Of a DNA stretch of 64,000 bases, positions 37,900 to 45,600 are shown one piece after another (within the stretch, counting starts at the first letter, position 1; the number at the start of each line of letters is the position of its first letter). The notes below the pieces were generated by a model, which had not been told where the DNA came from, did not search any database, and saw nothing but the letters and a program-made list of their open reading frames with translations. A program made the translations under genes and the position numbers. This stretch comes from Mesorhizobium sp. WSM3860 (lineage in GTDB: Bacteria; Pseudomonadota; Alphaproteobacteria; Rhizobiales; Rhizobiaceae). The stretch is from assembly GCF_002294995.1 (NCBI RefSeq), contig NZ_NSGF01000010.1, positions 1 through 64,000 of the forward strand, given 5' to 3'.

Positions 37900-38685
37900 T
37901 CAGTGGAACGTGCCGGCGACCTCGCCGGATAGCCTGCTGCGCGGGCTTTCGAAGCTCACCTGGTCGCGTCCGTTCGACTTCGCCTTGTAGAGATGCCGGT
38001 CCGCGACCTGAAACATGTGGTGATAGGTGGTGGGCCCGCTGAAGGCGACGCCGCCGATGCTGACCGAAAGCGGGCACGGCTGCCCGCCCGGCGCGAACTC
38101 GGCCTCGCGGATACGCAGTCTGATCGACTCGGCGACCAGGAAGGAGCGCGTCGCGTCGGCGCCCGGAAGGAAGACCGCGAATTCCTCGCCGCCGATGCGT
38201 CCGACGATGTCGGCGCCGTGGAGCTGGCTCCGGATCGTGCTCGCGATCAGCTTCAGCGCCTGGTCGCCGCAATCGTGGCCGAGCCGGTCGTTGATCGACT
38301 TGAAATGGTCGGCATCGACGATCAGCAGCGCGCCGGCATCTGCGACCGCATGGCTTCGGGCCTTGTCGAGATAGGCCTCGACCAGCATCGAGAAAGCGCC
38401 GCGGTTGAAGACCGCCGTCAGGCTGTCGGTCGCGGCAATGATGCTGAGCTCCTTCTGAGCGATGGCCAGCTGGCGCATCTTCCACATCAGGAAGAACAGG
38501 AAGGAGCCGCCAAGGATGAGCGGCAGGAACAGGTCGGTGAGCTTGGCCCAGAGCAGCGCTTCGGGTGACAGCGAGGGAAAGTTGAAGGAATCGACAAAGA
38601 AGGCCGCGGCAATGAAGAATGCCGTGCCGGTGACGGTGACCAGCGCGACCCTGCCCCAACTGGTGGGGGACAAATCGATGCGCAT
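37900..38685 (-). CDS. Membrane-bound GGDEF diguanylate cyclase
   Basis: GGGAG precedes the ATG at 38685. Two membrane helices (about 12-35 and 47-68) are joined by a short periplasmic loop; a GGDEF domain follows with ATDSLTAVFNRGAF, LIVDADHFKSINDRLGH and the active site GGEEF. The 261-residue protein lacks a separate sensor domain. It should make c-di-GMP, which in rhizobia promotes exopolysaccharide and biofilm formation. An RxxD inhibitory site is not obvious. Confidence 0.88.
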   Translation of the reverse strand: MRIDLSPTSWGRVALVTVTGTAFFIAAAFFVDSFNFPSLSPEALLWAKLTDLFLPLILGGSFLFFLMWKMRQLAIAQKELSIIAATDSLTAVFNRGAFSMLVEAYLDKARSHAVADAGALLIVDADHFKSINDRLGHDCGDQALKLIASTIRSQLHGADIVGRIGGEEFAVFLPGADATRSFLVAESIRLRIREAEFAPGGQPCPLSVSIGGVAFSGPTTYHHMFQVADRHLYKAKSNGRDQVSFESPRSRLSGEVAGTFH

Positions 38686-38811
38686 GGCATTGCTCCCACT
38701 ACAACTGCCTTATTGTGGAGCGCGAGCGCAAAAGAAGTCCTAATATATTAGCTTCAATGGGAATGTGGTTAACCAGGCGTCGAGCACGGCGCACTCGATA
38801 CCAGCTTGAAG

Positions 38812-38840
38812 AAGGCCCGCCGACGCAGCGGCGGGCTTTG
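38812..38840 (-). terminator. Probable terminator of the Gly-rich protein gene
   Basis: GCCCGCC and GGCGGGC form a strong hairpin 32 bases beyond the stop at 38872; on the minus strand TTCTTC follows it. Confidence 0.5.
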
Positions 38841-38871
38841 CGATTGGCCGGAGGCTCTCGTCAGCGCGCCG

Positions 38872-39450
38872 TCAACGACGTGAAATCATCAGGCAGAGCG
38901 CCCTCAGATCACGATCATAGGTGCCTTCACTGCTGAGCACATCGACGCAGCGCTTCTTCATCCGCGACAACTGGCTGCTCGACATTTGGGCGACGACGGA
39001 AGACAGGTTCGTCGTTCCCGGCGGCGTCGCGCCGACGGTTCCGGGAACGGTGGCGCCAGCGCCGATGCCGACGCCAACGCCGCTCGTGCCGCCCGTCGTC
39101 ACGTTGAGGGCGCTATTGGTGCCGTTGCCCACCGTCGCATCGGCTGCAGCCCCGCTTGTCCCGCCGATGGATGCCGTAGCCGTGGAACTGCTGCCGCCGA
39201 TGTTGGCGGTTCCGGTGCCGCCGCCTGCGCCGCCGATCGAAACGTTGGCGCTGGTGCTGCTGCCGCCGAAGGATGCATTTGCGTCAGCCCCATTTGGGCC
39301 GCCCGCATTGGCGTCGGCCCTGTTGCCGCCTACGGATACGCCGCCGACGCCACCGAGCCCGACGCTCTGGGCGTTCGCAGGCATGGCAAGAGCAACGATG
39401 ATTGCACCACTCGCCAATGTGCTGGCGAATCTCTTTACGATACTGGCCAT
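38872..39450 (-). CDS. Gly/Ser/Thr-rich secreted protein
   Basis: GGAGAG six bases before the ATG at 39450. Residues 1-28 are a signal peptide ending ANAQ. The central part (about 30-150) is built from irregular repeats around GGSSTSANVSIGG, GGSSSTATASIGG and GGPNGADANASFGG, suggesting a beta-solenoid or extended surface structure. The last 45 residues (SSSQLSRMKKRCVDVLSSEGTYDRDLRALC) look like a folded anchor with two Cys. No named family is recognised, though Rhizobiales often carry similar Gly-rich exported proteins. Confidence 0.7.
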   Translation of the reverse strand: MASIVKRFASTLASGAIIVALAMPANAQSVGLGGVGGVSVGGNRADANAGGPNGADANASFGGSSTSANVSIGGAGGGTGTANIGGSSSTATASIGGTSGAAADATVGNGTNSALNVTTGGTSGVGVGIGAGATVPGTVGATPPGTTNLSSVVAQMSSSQLSRMKKRCVDVLSSEGTYDRDLRALCLMISRR

Positions 39451-39671
39451 GACACTCTCCATGTGGTTTGTATTTCCGTCTTGCATTGCGCTTTTCTAGC
39501 GCGCGTAGCTTTTGAAACAGAAATACGCTGAGAATGCCCTTCTGGTTTCTTTAGCCATTGCGAATATGGCTAATCGTAGTTTTCAATCACGATACTTCCG
39601 TTTTAAAAATATAGATGAAATTGATGTGTTTTTTAGTTTTTCGGAATTGGCAACCGAAATCCCTGAAAGCT

Positions 39672-40181
39672 TCAGGCGTAGGCGCGGCCTTCCTCGGAGC
39701 GCTGGAACTGCATCAGGTCAAGCGACACAGATGGCCTGCTGAGCACGGTGAGGCACATATGCGCCTGGCCGCGGTGGTGGGTCTGGTGATTGAAAAGGTG
39801 GCTGAGCGCCGGCGCCAGCCGCTGCGAAACGGTGCGCATGTCGGTGGTCATATAGGAAAAACGCCCGGTGAGCGCCTTATCGGTCATGCCGCCCATCCAG
39901 TCGACGATCCTCCTGTCCTCGGCCTCGCGTGCCAGGCGCAAGCCTGGGAAGGCGCGATAGAGGATCGTCGCAAGGTTTGAGGGCGCGTCCCCCTCGCCCG
40001 TAAAGCGCTTCATCCAGACGCGGTCGGTGACGAGCAGGTGATTGAGCGTGCCCAGCATCGAGCCGAAGAAAGCGCCGACCTCGCGGGAGAGTTCCTCTTC
40101 GCTGAGGTCGGCGGCGGCATCATAGATGCGCGTGTTGGCCCATTGATTGTAGGCCGCAAACATCATGAAATGCTGTTTCAT
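39672..40181 (-). CDS. DinB family protein
   Basis: The 169-residue protein starts MKQHFMMFAAYNQWANTRIYDAAADL and has three metal-binding His positions typical of DinB: H in LNHLLVTDRVWMKRF, and the pair in HLFNHQTHHRGQAH. DinB proteins are four-helix metalloproteins, many acting as bacillithiol- or mycothiol-dependent transferases. It is divergent from a GST gene, which suggests a shared detoxification role. GGA precedes the ATG at 40181. Confidence 0.85.
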   Translation of the reverse strand: MKQHFMMFAAYNQWANTRIYDAAADLSEEELSREVGAFFGSMLGTLNHLLVTDRVWMKRFTGEGDAPSNLATILYRAFPGLRLAREAEDRRIVDWMGGMTDKALTGRFSYMTTDMRTVSQRLAPALSHLFNHQTHHRGQAHMCLTVLSRPSVSLDLMQFQRSEEGRAYA

Positions 40182-40235
40182 TCTTCCATCCGGCTCGCAA
40201 CGAATCCCGGCTCTTCGTAACCCGCAGGAACCGCA

Positions 40236-40931
40236 ATGACCATTCTGTTCTACGATCTCGTCGGCCACGACGCAAAACGCCCCTTCAGTCCGCATTGCTG
40301 GAAGACGAAGATGGCGCTGGCCCATAAAGGGCTCGATGCCACCAACATGCCGACGCGCTTCCTGGAAGTCCCCAAGGTGGAAGGCGGCGTGTCGAAGACG
40401 GTGCCGGTGATCCGCGACGGCGAGCGCGTGGTGGCCGATTCCTTCGCCATCGCGCTTTATCTCGACGAAGCCTACCCCGAGCGGCCGACGCTGTTCGGCG
40501 GCGAAGGCGGCAAGGCGACGGCGCGCTTCGTCGAACGCTGGTCGCAGCTCACCATCCATCCTTACATCGCAACGGTGGCGCTCACCGACCTCAACGCCAT
40601 GCAGGATGAGACGAACGCCGCCTATTTTCGCGAGAATCGCGAGCAGCGCTACGGCAAGCGGCTCGAAGAGGTAGTGGCCGGCCGCGACGCGGGGCTTGCC
40701 GGCTTTCGTGCTTCGCTCGAGCCGCTGCGCTCGATGCTGGCCTACCAGCCCTTCATCGGCGGGACATCGCCGCTGTTTGCCGATTACATCGTGTTCGGGG
40801 CGCTGCAATGGGCGCGCGTCGCCTCGGCCTACCAGTTGCTCGAGACGGGCGACAGCGTTGCCGAATGGTTCGAACGCTGCCTCGACCTGCATGGCGGAAT
40901 CGGGCGCGAAGTTGCGGCCGCGGCAGCCTGA
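40236..40931 (+). CDS. Glutathione S-transferase family protein (LigE/beta-etherase-like)
   Basis: AGGA six bases before the ATG. The thioredoxin-fold N-terminus (FYDLVGHDAKRPFSPHCWKTKMALAHKGL, VPVIRDGERVVADSFAIALYLDEAYP) carries the SPHCWKT active-site region seen in beta-etherase-like GSTs; the C-terminal helical domain ends at about residue 220. Length is 231. The substrate is unknown. Its 3' end runs into a dispersed inverted repeat. Confidence 0.85.
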   Translation: MTILFYDLVGHDAKRPFSPHCWKTKMALAHKGLDATNMPTRFLEVPKVEGGVSKTVPVIRDGERVVADSFAIALYLDEAYPERPTLFGGEGGKATARFVERWSQLTIHPYIATVALTDLNAMQDETNAAYFRENREQRYGKRLEEVVAGRDAGLAGFRASLEPLRSMLAYQPFIGGTSPLFADYIVFGALQWARVASAYQLLETGDSVAEWFERCLDLHGGIGREVAAAAA

Positions 40932-41093
40932 TCTCCCCACTTGAGGGGGAGATGTCGCCGAAGGCGACAGAGGGGGTCGCCTCAACTGCCGCGACGCTAT
41001 GTGGCGGCGAAAGAAGAGGTCGGCGCTTCACGCGGTGCCCCCTTCTGGCCTGCCGGCCATCTCCCCCTCAAGGGCCCCTCAAGGGGGGAGATT
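40930..41093. repeat. Inverted pair of the dispersed ATCTCCCC repeat
   Basis: The arm at 40930-40980 (ATCTCCCCACTTGAGGGGGAGAT core) and the arm at 41036-41093 (GGCCATCTCCCCCTCAAGG and GGGGGGAGAT) are inverted relative to each other and enclose about 55 bases. The last codons and stop of the minus-strand gene at 41079-41315 lie within the right arm. Confidence 0.8.
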
Positions 41094-41315
41094 TCCCGTT
41101 TCATCCTTCTCGACCAGCCTGACGCAGATCGGATCGCCCTCTTCCATGCGGGCGCATTGCCACTCCGGGCCGAAGCCGAAATTCTGCTGTCCGGTTTGTG
41201 GAAAGAACAGCAGGACGAAGACGATCACGGCAAGAACCACGGCCATGAAGAGAATGCCGGCGATATCGTCGCGTCTGAGGTAGAGCCGGTTCATCGCCTC
41301 CTGCTCCGCTGCCAC
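41079..41315 (-). CDS. Small single-helix membrane protein
   Basis: A GTG at 41315 has GGAG six bases upstream; the alternative ATG at 41294 is too close to its GGAGG. The product has one helix ([19 protein letters not shown]) and a soluble end with two Cys ([18 protein letters not shown]). The final residues ETGNLPP and the stop are encoded by a repeat element, so the original C-terminus may have been replaced. No family is recognised. Confidence 0.6.
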   Translation of the reverse strand: MAAEQEAMNRLYLRRDDIAGILFMAVVLAVIVFVLLFFPQTGQQNFGFGPEWQCARMEEGDPICVRLVEKDETGNLPP

Positions 41316-41470
41316 GGCGCTCCGGGCTGCACGCGAAGCGCGCTCTCAGCCGTCTAATTATCCCGCAAACAGCCGGCCTTGACCAGAAGCCGCCTCCCCT
41401 TGGCAAGCCGCCAAGCGGCTTGTATAGAGCCCGCCACTCCAATTTCCATTCCCAAAACAAGGACGACCCA

Positions 41471-41893
41471 ATGGCGATCGAACGCACCTTCTCCATGATC
41501 AAGCCGGATGCCACCAAGCGCAATCTGACCGGCGCCATCACCAAGATGCTGGAAGAGGCGGGCCTCAGCGTCGTCGCGTCGCGTCGCGTGTGGATGAGCC
41601 GCCGCGAGGCCGAAGGCTTCTACGCCGTCCACAAGGATCGTCCCTTCTTCGGCGAGCTGGTCGAGTTCATGTCGTCGGGCCCGACCGTCGTGCAGGTGCT
41701 GGAGGGCGAGAACGCCATCGCCAAGAACCGCGAAGTGATGGGCGCCACCAACCCGGCCAATGCCGCCGAGGGCACCATCCGCAAAGTGCATGCGCTGTCA
41801 ATCGGCGAAAATTCGGTGCACGGCTCGGACGCGCCGGAGACCGCCGCGCAGGAGATCAGGTACTGGTTCTCCGACACCGAGATCGTCGGCTGA
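41471..41893 (+). CDS. ndk: Nucleoside diphosphate kinase
   Basis: The 140-residue protein has the full Ndk pattern: [37 protein letters not shown], and the catalytic His in [19 protein letters not shown]. It keeps NTP pools balanced with ATP as phosphate donor. AAGGA precedes the start at 41471 and a strong terminator follows, so it is a single-gene unit. Confidence 0.97.
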   Translation: MAIERTFSMIKPDATKRNLTGAITKMLEEAGLSVVASRRVWMSRREAEGFYAVHKDRPFFGELVEFMSSGPTVVQVLEGENAIAKNREVMGATNPANAAEGTIRKVHALSIGENSVHGSDAPETAAQEIRYWFSDTEIVG

Positions 41894-41914
41894 GACGCTC
41901 CGGTCTTGACAACG

Positions 41915-41941
41915 AAGGCGGCTCTCGGGCCGCCTTTTTTT
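41915..41941 (+). terminator. Intrinsic terminator of ndk
   Basis: AAGGCGGC, a short CTCTCG-like loop and GGCCGCCTT form a GC-rich hairpin followed by seven T residues, 22 bases after the ndk stop. Confidence 0.9.
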
Positions 41942-42089
41942 GTTGGAGCGGGCTGCAACGGCGCATTGTACGCGGCAGCGCCGAGCCTCCGAGGTGGCGA
42001 TTGAAGCCATGAAGCTCCTTTCCGCCGGCATTTTCGACGAAGATTCGATGGGCCGTCGCCTTTGCCACTGCTGGCCGAGCGATCCAGCT

Positions 42090-42428
42090 TTAGTCCCTGT
42101 CGCCGTAGCGGATGACCTCGACCTTCTCCTTGGTGATCAGGCAGCTGCTGGTCAGCGCCTTGATCTGAGGGATCAGCGCATCGATCTTCTCGGGTGCGTC
42201 GACGATCTCGACGACGATGGGCAGGTCCTGCGATAGCCGCAGGATCTTGGCAGTGTGGAGCACGCTCGATCGGCCGAAGCCGAGCGGTCCCCTGAGCACG
42301 GTCGCGCCCGCCATGCCGGTCTCGCGTGCCTTGATGACGATCGCCTCATGCAGCGGCGTGCCGTCGGCCGCCCTGTCGTCCTCGCCGAAGAATATCCTGA
42401 GCGGCACGCATTGGCTGGGAAGCTCCAT
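42090..42428 (-). CDS. DUF190 family protein, linked to fluoride exporters
   Basis: GGAGGAG precedes the ATG at 42428. The 112-residue protein has the DUF190 signature: LRIFFGEDDR, HEAIVIKARETGMAGATVLRGPLGFG and the central DLPIVVEIVDAPEKID, a ferredoxin-like PII-related fold. DUF190 genes commonly lie beside crcB and are thought to assist it. It is the last gene of the fluoride operon, 14 bases after the second crcB. Confidence 0.88.
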   Translation of the reverse strand: MELPSQCVPLRIFFGEDDRAADGTPLHEAIVIKARETGMAGATVLRGPLGFGRSSVLHTAKILRLSQDLPIVVEIVDAPEKIDALIPQIKALTSSCLITKEKVEVIRYGDRD

Positions 42429-42442
42429 GTTCTCCTCCCTGA

Positions 42443-42871
42443 TCACCTGGTGACAGGCAAGCGATTGAACCTGGCCGCCATGACATAGCCGAGCCAGGCC
42501 GAAGCAAGCGACAGCACCACCACACTGACAAGATAGGTCGCGGCAAGGCCGAGGTCGCCCTCGAGAAGCAGGATGAAGGTGTCGAGGCTCATCGACGAAA
42601 AGGTGGTGAGACCGCCGCAGAAGCCGCCGGTCACGAACTGGCGGCCGGCCGGGCCGACCATCAGGCGTCCATCCGGCCGGGTCAGCGTGGAAAAGAACAT
42701 GATGACCCAGGAGCCGACGACGTTGACGAAAGCCGTTGCAAGCAGCGCGCTCCAGCCCAGCAGCGAGACGACGACAAAGCCGCACAGGAAGCGCGCCAGC
42801 GAACCGATGGCCGCGCCGCAGCCGACCGCCAGATAAAGCCGCATGGCTGTCTGTCTATCGTTTCCAAACAT
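42443..42871 (-). CDS. crcB: Fluoride exporter CrcB/FluC, second subunit
   Basis: The 142-residue protein has four helices with CrcB hallmarks: [32 protein letters not shown] and [19 protein letters not shown]. The motif GGLTTFSS is the conserved pore segment. It starts five bases after the stop of the other crcB. Tandem crcB genes are typical where two subunits form heterodimers, but FluC also works as a homodimer. Confidence 0.92.
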   Translation of the reverse strand: MFGNDRQTAMRLYLAVGCGAAIGSLARFLCGFVVVSLLGWSALLATAFVNVVGSWVIMFFSTLTRPDGRLMVGPAGRQFVTGGFCGGLTTFSSMSLDTFILLLEGDLGLAATYLVSVVVLSLASAWLGYVMAARFNRLPVTR

Positions 42872-42876
42872 GGGCC

Positions 42877-43269
42877 CTACCCTGCCATCCGCATGACGGT
42901 CCAGAAGCCAAAGGCAACCGCAAGCACGCAGAGCGCCGCCGAGGCGACGATGTTGAAAGCGGCGAGCCGCCGCTCGCCGTCGAGCGCGAGGTTGAGCGTC
43001 TGTAGGCAGAAGGACGAAACCGTGGTGTAGCCGCCGAAGAGACCGACCACGATCAAGTCGCGCACGAGCTCGGCGGAAAAGATGCCGCCGACCGAGCGCG
43101 CCGCGCCGGCAAAGGCGCCTATGGCTAAAGCGCCGGAGACGTTGACCACCAGCGTGCCCCAGGGAAACGTCTCGCCGACGCTGCGGCCGACAAGGCCCGA
43201 CAGGAAGAAGCGGGAAATACCGCCGAGGAAGCCGCCGATCAGGACCAGGGCGCAGGCCGCAAGGCTCAT
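42877..43269 (-). CDS. crcB: Fluoride exporter CrcB/FluC, first subunit
   Basis: ATG 43269 has AAAGG nine bases upstream. Motifs are [29 protein letters not shown] and [18 protein letters not shown], the last matching the CrcB pore signature. The 130-residue, four-helix protein exports fluoride. A fluoride riboswitch lies 105 bases upstream on the same strand and should switch the whole operon on when fluoride enters the cell. Confidence 0.92.
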   Translation of the reverse strand: MSLAACALVLIGGFLGGISRFFLSGLVGRSVGETFPWGTLVVNVSGALAIGAFAGAARSVGGIFSAELVRDLIVVGLFGGYTTVSSFCLQTLNLALDGERRLAAFNIVASAALCVLAVAFGFWTVMRMAG

Positions 43270-43340
43270 CGCTTCATTGCCTTTCCACAAAGCGATTTCC
43301 TCGCGGGAATCGCGCCATCAAGACAGGCATGTGCGAGCGG

Positions 43341-43380
43341 AAAAAACAAATCCTGCCGCGCGAAAGCACGCCTGGCAGGA
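43341..43380 (-). terminator. Riboswitch-controlled intrinsic terminator
   Basis: Transcribed on the minus strand, TCCTGCC pairs with GGCAGGA around an inner GCG/CGC stem and is followed by TTTGTTTTTT. Its 5' arm is part of the 3' strand of the fluoride riboswitch, so ligand binding and terminator formation exclude each other. It lies about 70 bases before the first crcB start. Confidence 0.85.
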
Positions 43381-43433
43381 GTCATCAGCCCAGATACGAA
43401 AAGCTCGGGCGGTTTCGGGGGAACCCCATCCCC
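43374..43433 (-). ncRNA. Fluoride riboswitch (crcB RNA motif)
   Basis: Transcribed on the minus strand, the sequence GGGGATGGGGTTCCCCCG, then AAACCGCCC, a variable stem and GGGCTGATGACTCCTGCC follows the crcB/fluoride consensus order GGNGATGGNGTTC...AACCGC...GGCTGATGACTCCT. It is directly upstream of two crcB genes and DUF190. The overlap with a terminator indicates transcriptional control. Confidence 0.92.
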
Positions 43434-43504
43434 ATTTGAGGAGGGAAACTAGGTGGTCGCGGCGTCGCGGTCAATTGGGGCCACTATGGTTGCGCCGCGT
43501 TCCT

Positions 43505-43622
43505 TCGCACCCCCTCTGTCCTGCCGGACATCTCCTCCACAAACGTCGAAGGATTGCGCTGCCAACGAAGCTGCCAATCTCTCCAAGTGGAGGAAATGGC
43601 CGGCAGGACAGAGGAGGCGCTG
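43505..43622. repeat. Inverted pair of the dispersed repeat
   Basis: GCACCCCCTCTGTCCTGCCGG-type sequence at 43508-43545 and its inverted relative CCAATCTCTCCAAGTGGAGG... at 43574-43622 flank about 30 bases. The arms match the family at 27282-27458 (with the shared GCAGGACAGAGG stretch). They lie between the fluoride riboswitch and the YbaY-like gene. Confidence 0.75.
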
Positions 43623-43656
43623 TCCCGCCGGCGGAGATCTAGCGAACCAAGCTAGG

Positions 43657-44070
43657 CTACGACGTGACCTTCTTCAGCACGATGGTCTGCGGCTTACCGT
43701 CCAGCGGATCGACCTGGCGGCTAGTGTCGGTGACGAAGATCAGCCGGTCATCGACAGTTATGCGGGCCTGCAGCGCGTAGGTCCTGCCGGGCTGGATCGC
43801 CTTGGGATCGAAGCCGATCTCGAATTTGATCGGCACCTGGCCGGCCAGTACGATCTTGCGCTGGCCAAGGATCGTCGCCGGCGCGTCGGCCGGCGAGACG
43901 TCGGCGAGCTCGACCGAAAGCACGGCATTGGGCGGCAGCGCGATATGCTCGCGATAGGTCACCTCGCCGGCAATCGTCTTTTCGGCGGTGGTGAACTCCG
44001 GCACGGCAAGCACGCCGACCACCAGCGGCACCAGGCCGAAGATGAAGAATTCCGCAATGCTGTCCAGCAT
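43657..44070 (-). CDS. YbaY/YscW-type secreted protein
   Basis: GGAG precedes the ATG at 44070. A short hydrophobic N-terminus (IAEFFIFGLVPLVVGVLAVPEF) anchors or exports the protein, followed by the YbaY/YscW beta domain: GEVTYREHIALPPNAVLSVELADVSPADAPATILGQ and VPIKFEIGFDPKAIQPGRTYALQARI. In Yersinia, YscW is the secretin pilot, while YbaY-type proteins are of unclear function. The 137-residue length fits the YbaY type. Confidence 0.8.
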   Translation of the reverse strand: MLDSIAEFFIFGLVPLVVGVLAVPEFTTAEKTIAGEVTYREHIALPPNAVLSVELADVSPADAPATILGQRKIVLAGQVPIKFEIGFDPKAIQPGRTYALQARITVDDRLIFVTDTSRQVDPLDGKPQTIVLKKVTS

Positions 44071-44149
44071 GAGATTGCTCCGCCCAGCAAATCAAACCGA
44101 TTTGGAAGGTCGGGAAGGATTGCGGTCAATCAATGACTTCGGCCAAAGT

Positions 44150-44629
44150 TTACCGGTCCGGCGTCTTCCAGCGGCCGGCGGCCTGGTCGTCGGCTTCCTT
44201 GGCCTCGACCCAGCCGCCTTCGGAGCCGTCGGCACGGTGCTCCTTCTTCCAGAAGGGCGCGCGCGACTTCAGGTAATCCATCAGGAAATTCGCCGCCTCG
44301 AATGCCGCCTGGCGATGCGCGGAGGCGGCGACCACCAGCACGATGTTTTCGCCCGGCGTGATTTTTCCATGGCGATGGATGACGGTAAGGCCCTGCAGCG
44401 GCCAACGCTCGATGGCCTCAGCGGCGATGCGGCCGATCTCGGCCTCGGCCATGCCGGGATAGTGCTCGAGTTCGAGCGCCGCGAGCGCGCCTTTTTCGTC
44501 GCGGCAGAGGCCGGAGAAGGTGACCACGGCGCCGATGTCGGCGCGGCCCTCGGTCAGCGCGGCAATCTCGGCGGCGACGTCGAAATCCTCGCGCTGGACG
44601 CGGATGGCCGGCACGATCGTGCTTGCCAT
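44150..44629 (-). CDS. moaE: Molybdopterin synthase catalytic subunit MoaE
   Basis: The 159-residue protein contains AVVTFSGLCRDE, LELEHYPGMAEAEI, VIHRHGKITPGE and the catalytic HRQAAFEAANFLMDYLKSRAPFWKKE, all typical of MoaE. It joins MoaD to convert precursor Z into molybdopterin. The ATG at 44629 follows the moaD stop by one base. The product could serve the molybdenum enzyme encoded at 25-27 kb, if that is functional. Confidence 0.95.
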   Translation of the reverse strand: MASTIVPAIRVQREDFDVAAEIAALTEGRADIGAVVTFSGLCRDEKGALAALELEHYPGMAEAEIGRIAAEAIERWPLQGLTVIHRHGKITPGENIVLVVAASAHRQAAFEAANFLMDYLKSRAPFWKKEHRADGSEGGWVEAKEADDQAAGRWKTPDR

Positions 44630-44630
44630 C

Positions 44631-44888
44631 TCAGCCCCCGGTCATCGGCGGAAACAGCGCGATCTCACGCGCGCCCGCGATTTTCTCGCGGTGGCCGACA
44701 TGTTCCTGGTTGATGGCGACGCGGATGACGTCCGGATATTGCAGCGCGTTTTCGTATTCCTCGCCGCGCGACTTCAGCCAGCGCAACAGGTCGGCGACGG
44801 TCTCGACGCCGGCCGGCAGCTCGACATGCTCTTCCGGCTTGCCGATCCGCTCGCGCACCCAGGCGAAATAGATAAGTTTTGTCGACAT
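44631..44888 (-). CDS. moaD: Molybdopterin synthase sulfur carrier MoaD
   Basis: The 85-residue ubiquitin-like protein ends in PPMTGG, the Gly-Gly terminus that is adenylated and thiocarboxylated. The N-terminus is KLIYFAWVRERIGKPEEHVELP. AGGGGCAGG precedes the ATG at 44888. It is encoded 11 bases after pgsA and directly before moaE. Confidence 0.95.
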   Translation of the reverse strand: MSTKLIYFAWVRERIGKPEEHVELPAGVETVADLLRWLKSRGEEYENALQYPDVIRVAINQEHVGHREKIAGAREIALFPPMTGG

Positions 44889-44899
44889 TCGCCTGCCCC

Positions 44900-45496
44900 T
44901 CACTCGTCCATGATGTGCTTCAGTCCGGCGCGGAAATAATCGTAGCCGGTGTAGAGCGTGACAAGTGCCGCGATCCACAAGAGCACCAGGCCTATCTGGG
45001 TGGTCAGCGGGAAGATCTTGTCGCCGGCCGGGCCGACGAGCAGGAAGGCGATGGCGACCATCTGGATGGTCGTCTTCCATTTGGCAAGCTGCGTCACCGG
45101 CACCGACACTTTCAGCGCCGCCAGATATTCGCGCAGGCCCGAGACCAGGATCTCGCGGCACAGGATGATGATCGCCGCCCATAGCGACCAGCCGGCAATG
45201 CCGGCATGCCGGTCGGTGTCGGCGGCGAGCAAGAGCAGGCAGGTGGCGACCAGGAGCTTGTCGGCGATCGGATCCAGCATCTTGCCGATGTTGGAGGTCT
45301 GCTGCCAGGCGCGCGCGAAATAGCCGTCGAAATAGTCGGTGATGGAGGCGAGCAGGAAGATGGCCAGCGCCGACCAGCGGGCGAAGTCGGAGGACTTCAG
45401 ATGGCCTTCGAGAAAAAAGCATAGCACCACCAGCGGCACCGCGATGATGCGGGCGTAGGTGAGGATGTTCGGCAGGTTGAAAGCGCGCTGGGCCAT
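44900..45496 (-). CDS. pgsA: CDP-diacylglycerol-glycerol-3-phosphate 3-phosphatidyltransferase
   Basis: The protein opens MAQRAFNLPNILTYARIIAVPLVVL, typical of PgsA, and has the CDP-alcohol signature TDYFDGYFARA-(8)-GKMLDPIADK. Five helices are predicted in 198 residues. PgsA makes phosphatidylglycerol phosphate in the inner membrane. The gene heads a pgsA-moaD-moaE run, a usual order in Rhizobiales. Confidence 0.93.
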   Translation of the reverse strand: MAQRAFNLPNILTYARIIAVPLVVLCFFLEGHLKSSDFARWSALAIFLLASITDYFDGYFARAWQQTSNIGKMLDPIADKLLVATCLLLLAADTDRHAGIAGWSLWAAIIILCREILVSGLREYLAALKVSVPVTQLAKWKTTIQMVAIAFLLVGPAGDKIFPLTTQIGLVLLWIAALVTLYTGYDYFRAGLKHIMDE

Positions 45497-45600
45497 AACT
45501 GATCGGGATCTCTCTCCGCCTGCCTACTCAAATCAGAAGCCAATGTGGGGGGTCAACAGGCGAGATTCGATTGGTCAACCCAAAATAGGCGCAAGAATGG

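Noticed and set aside
43341-43380. Ordinary terminator of an upstream gene
   Set aside because: No minus-strand gene ends nearby on its upstream side; its 5' arm overlaps the fluoride riboswitch, so it is the expression platform.
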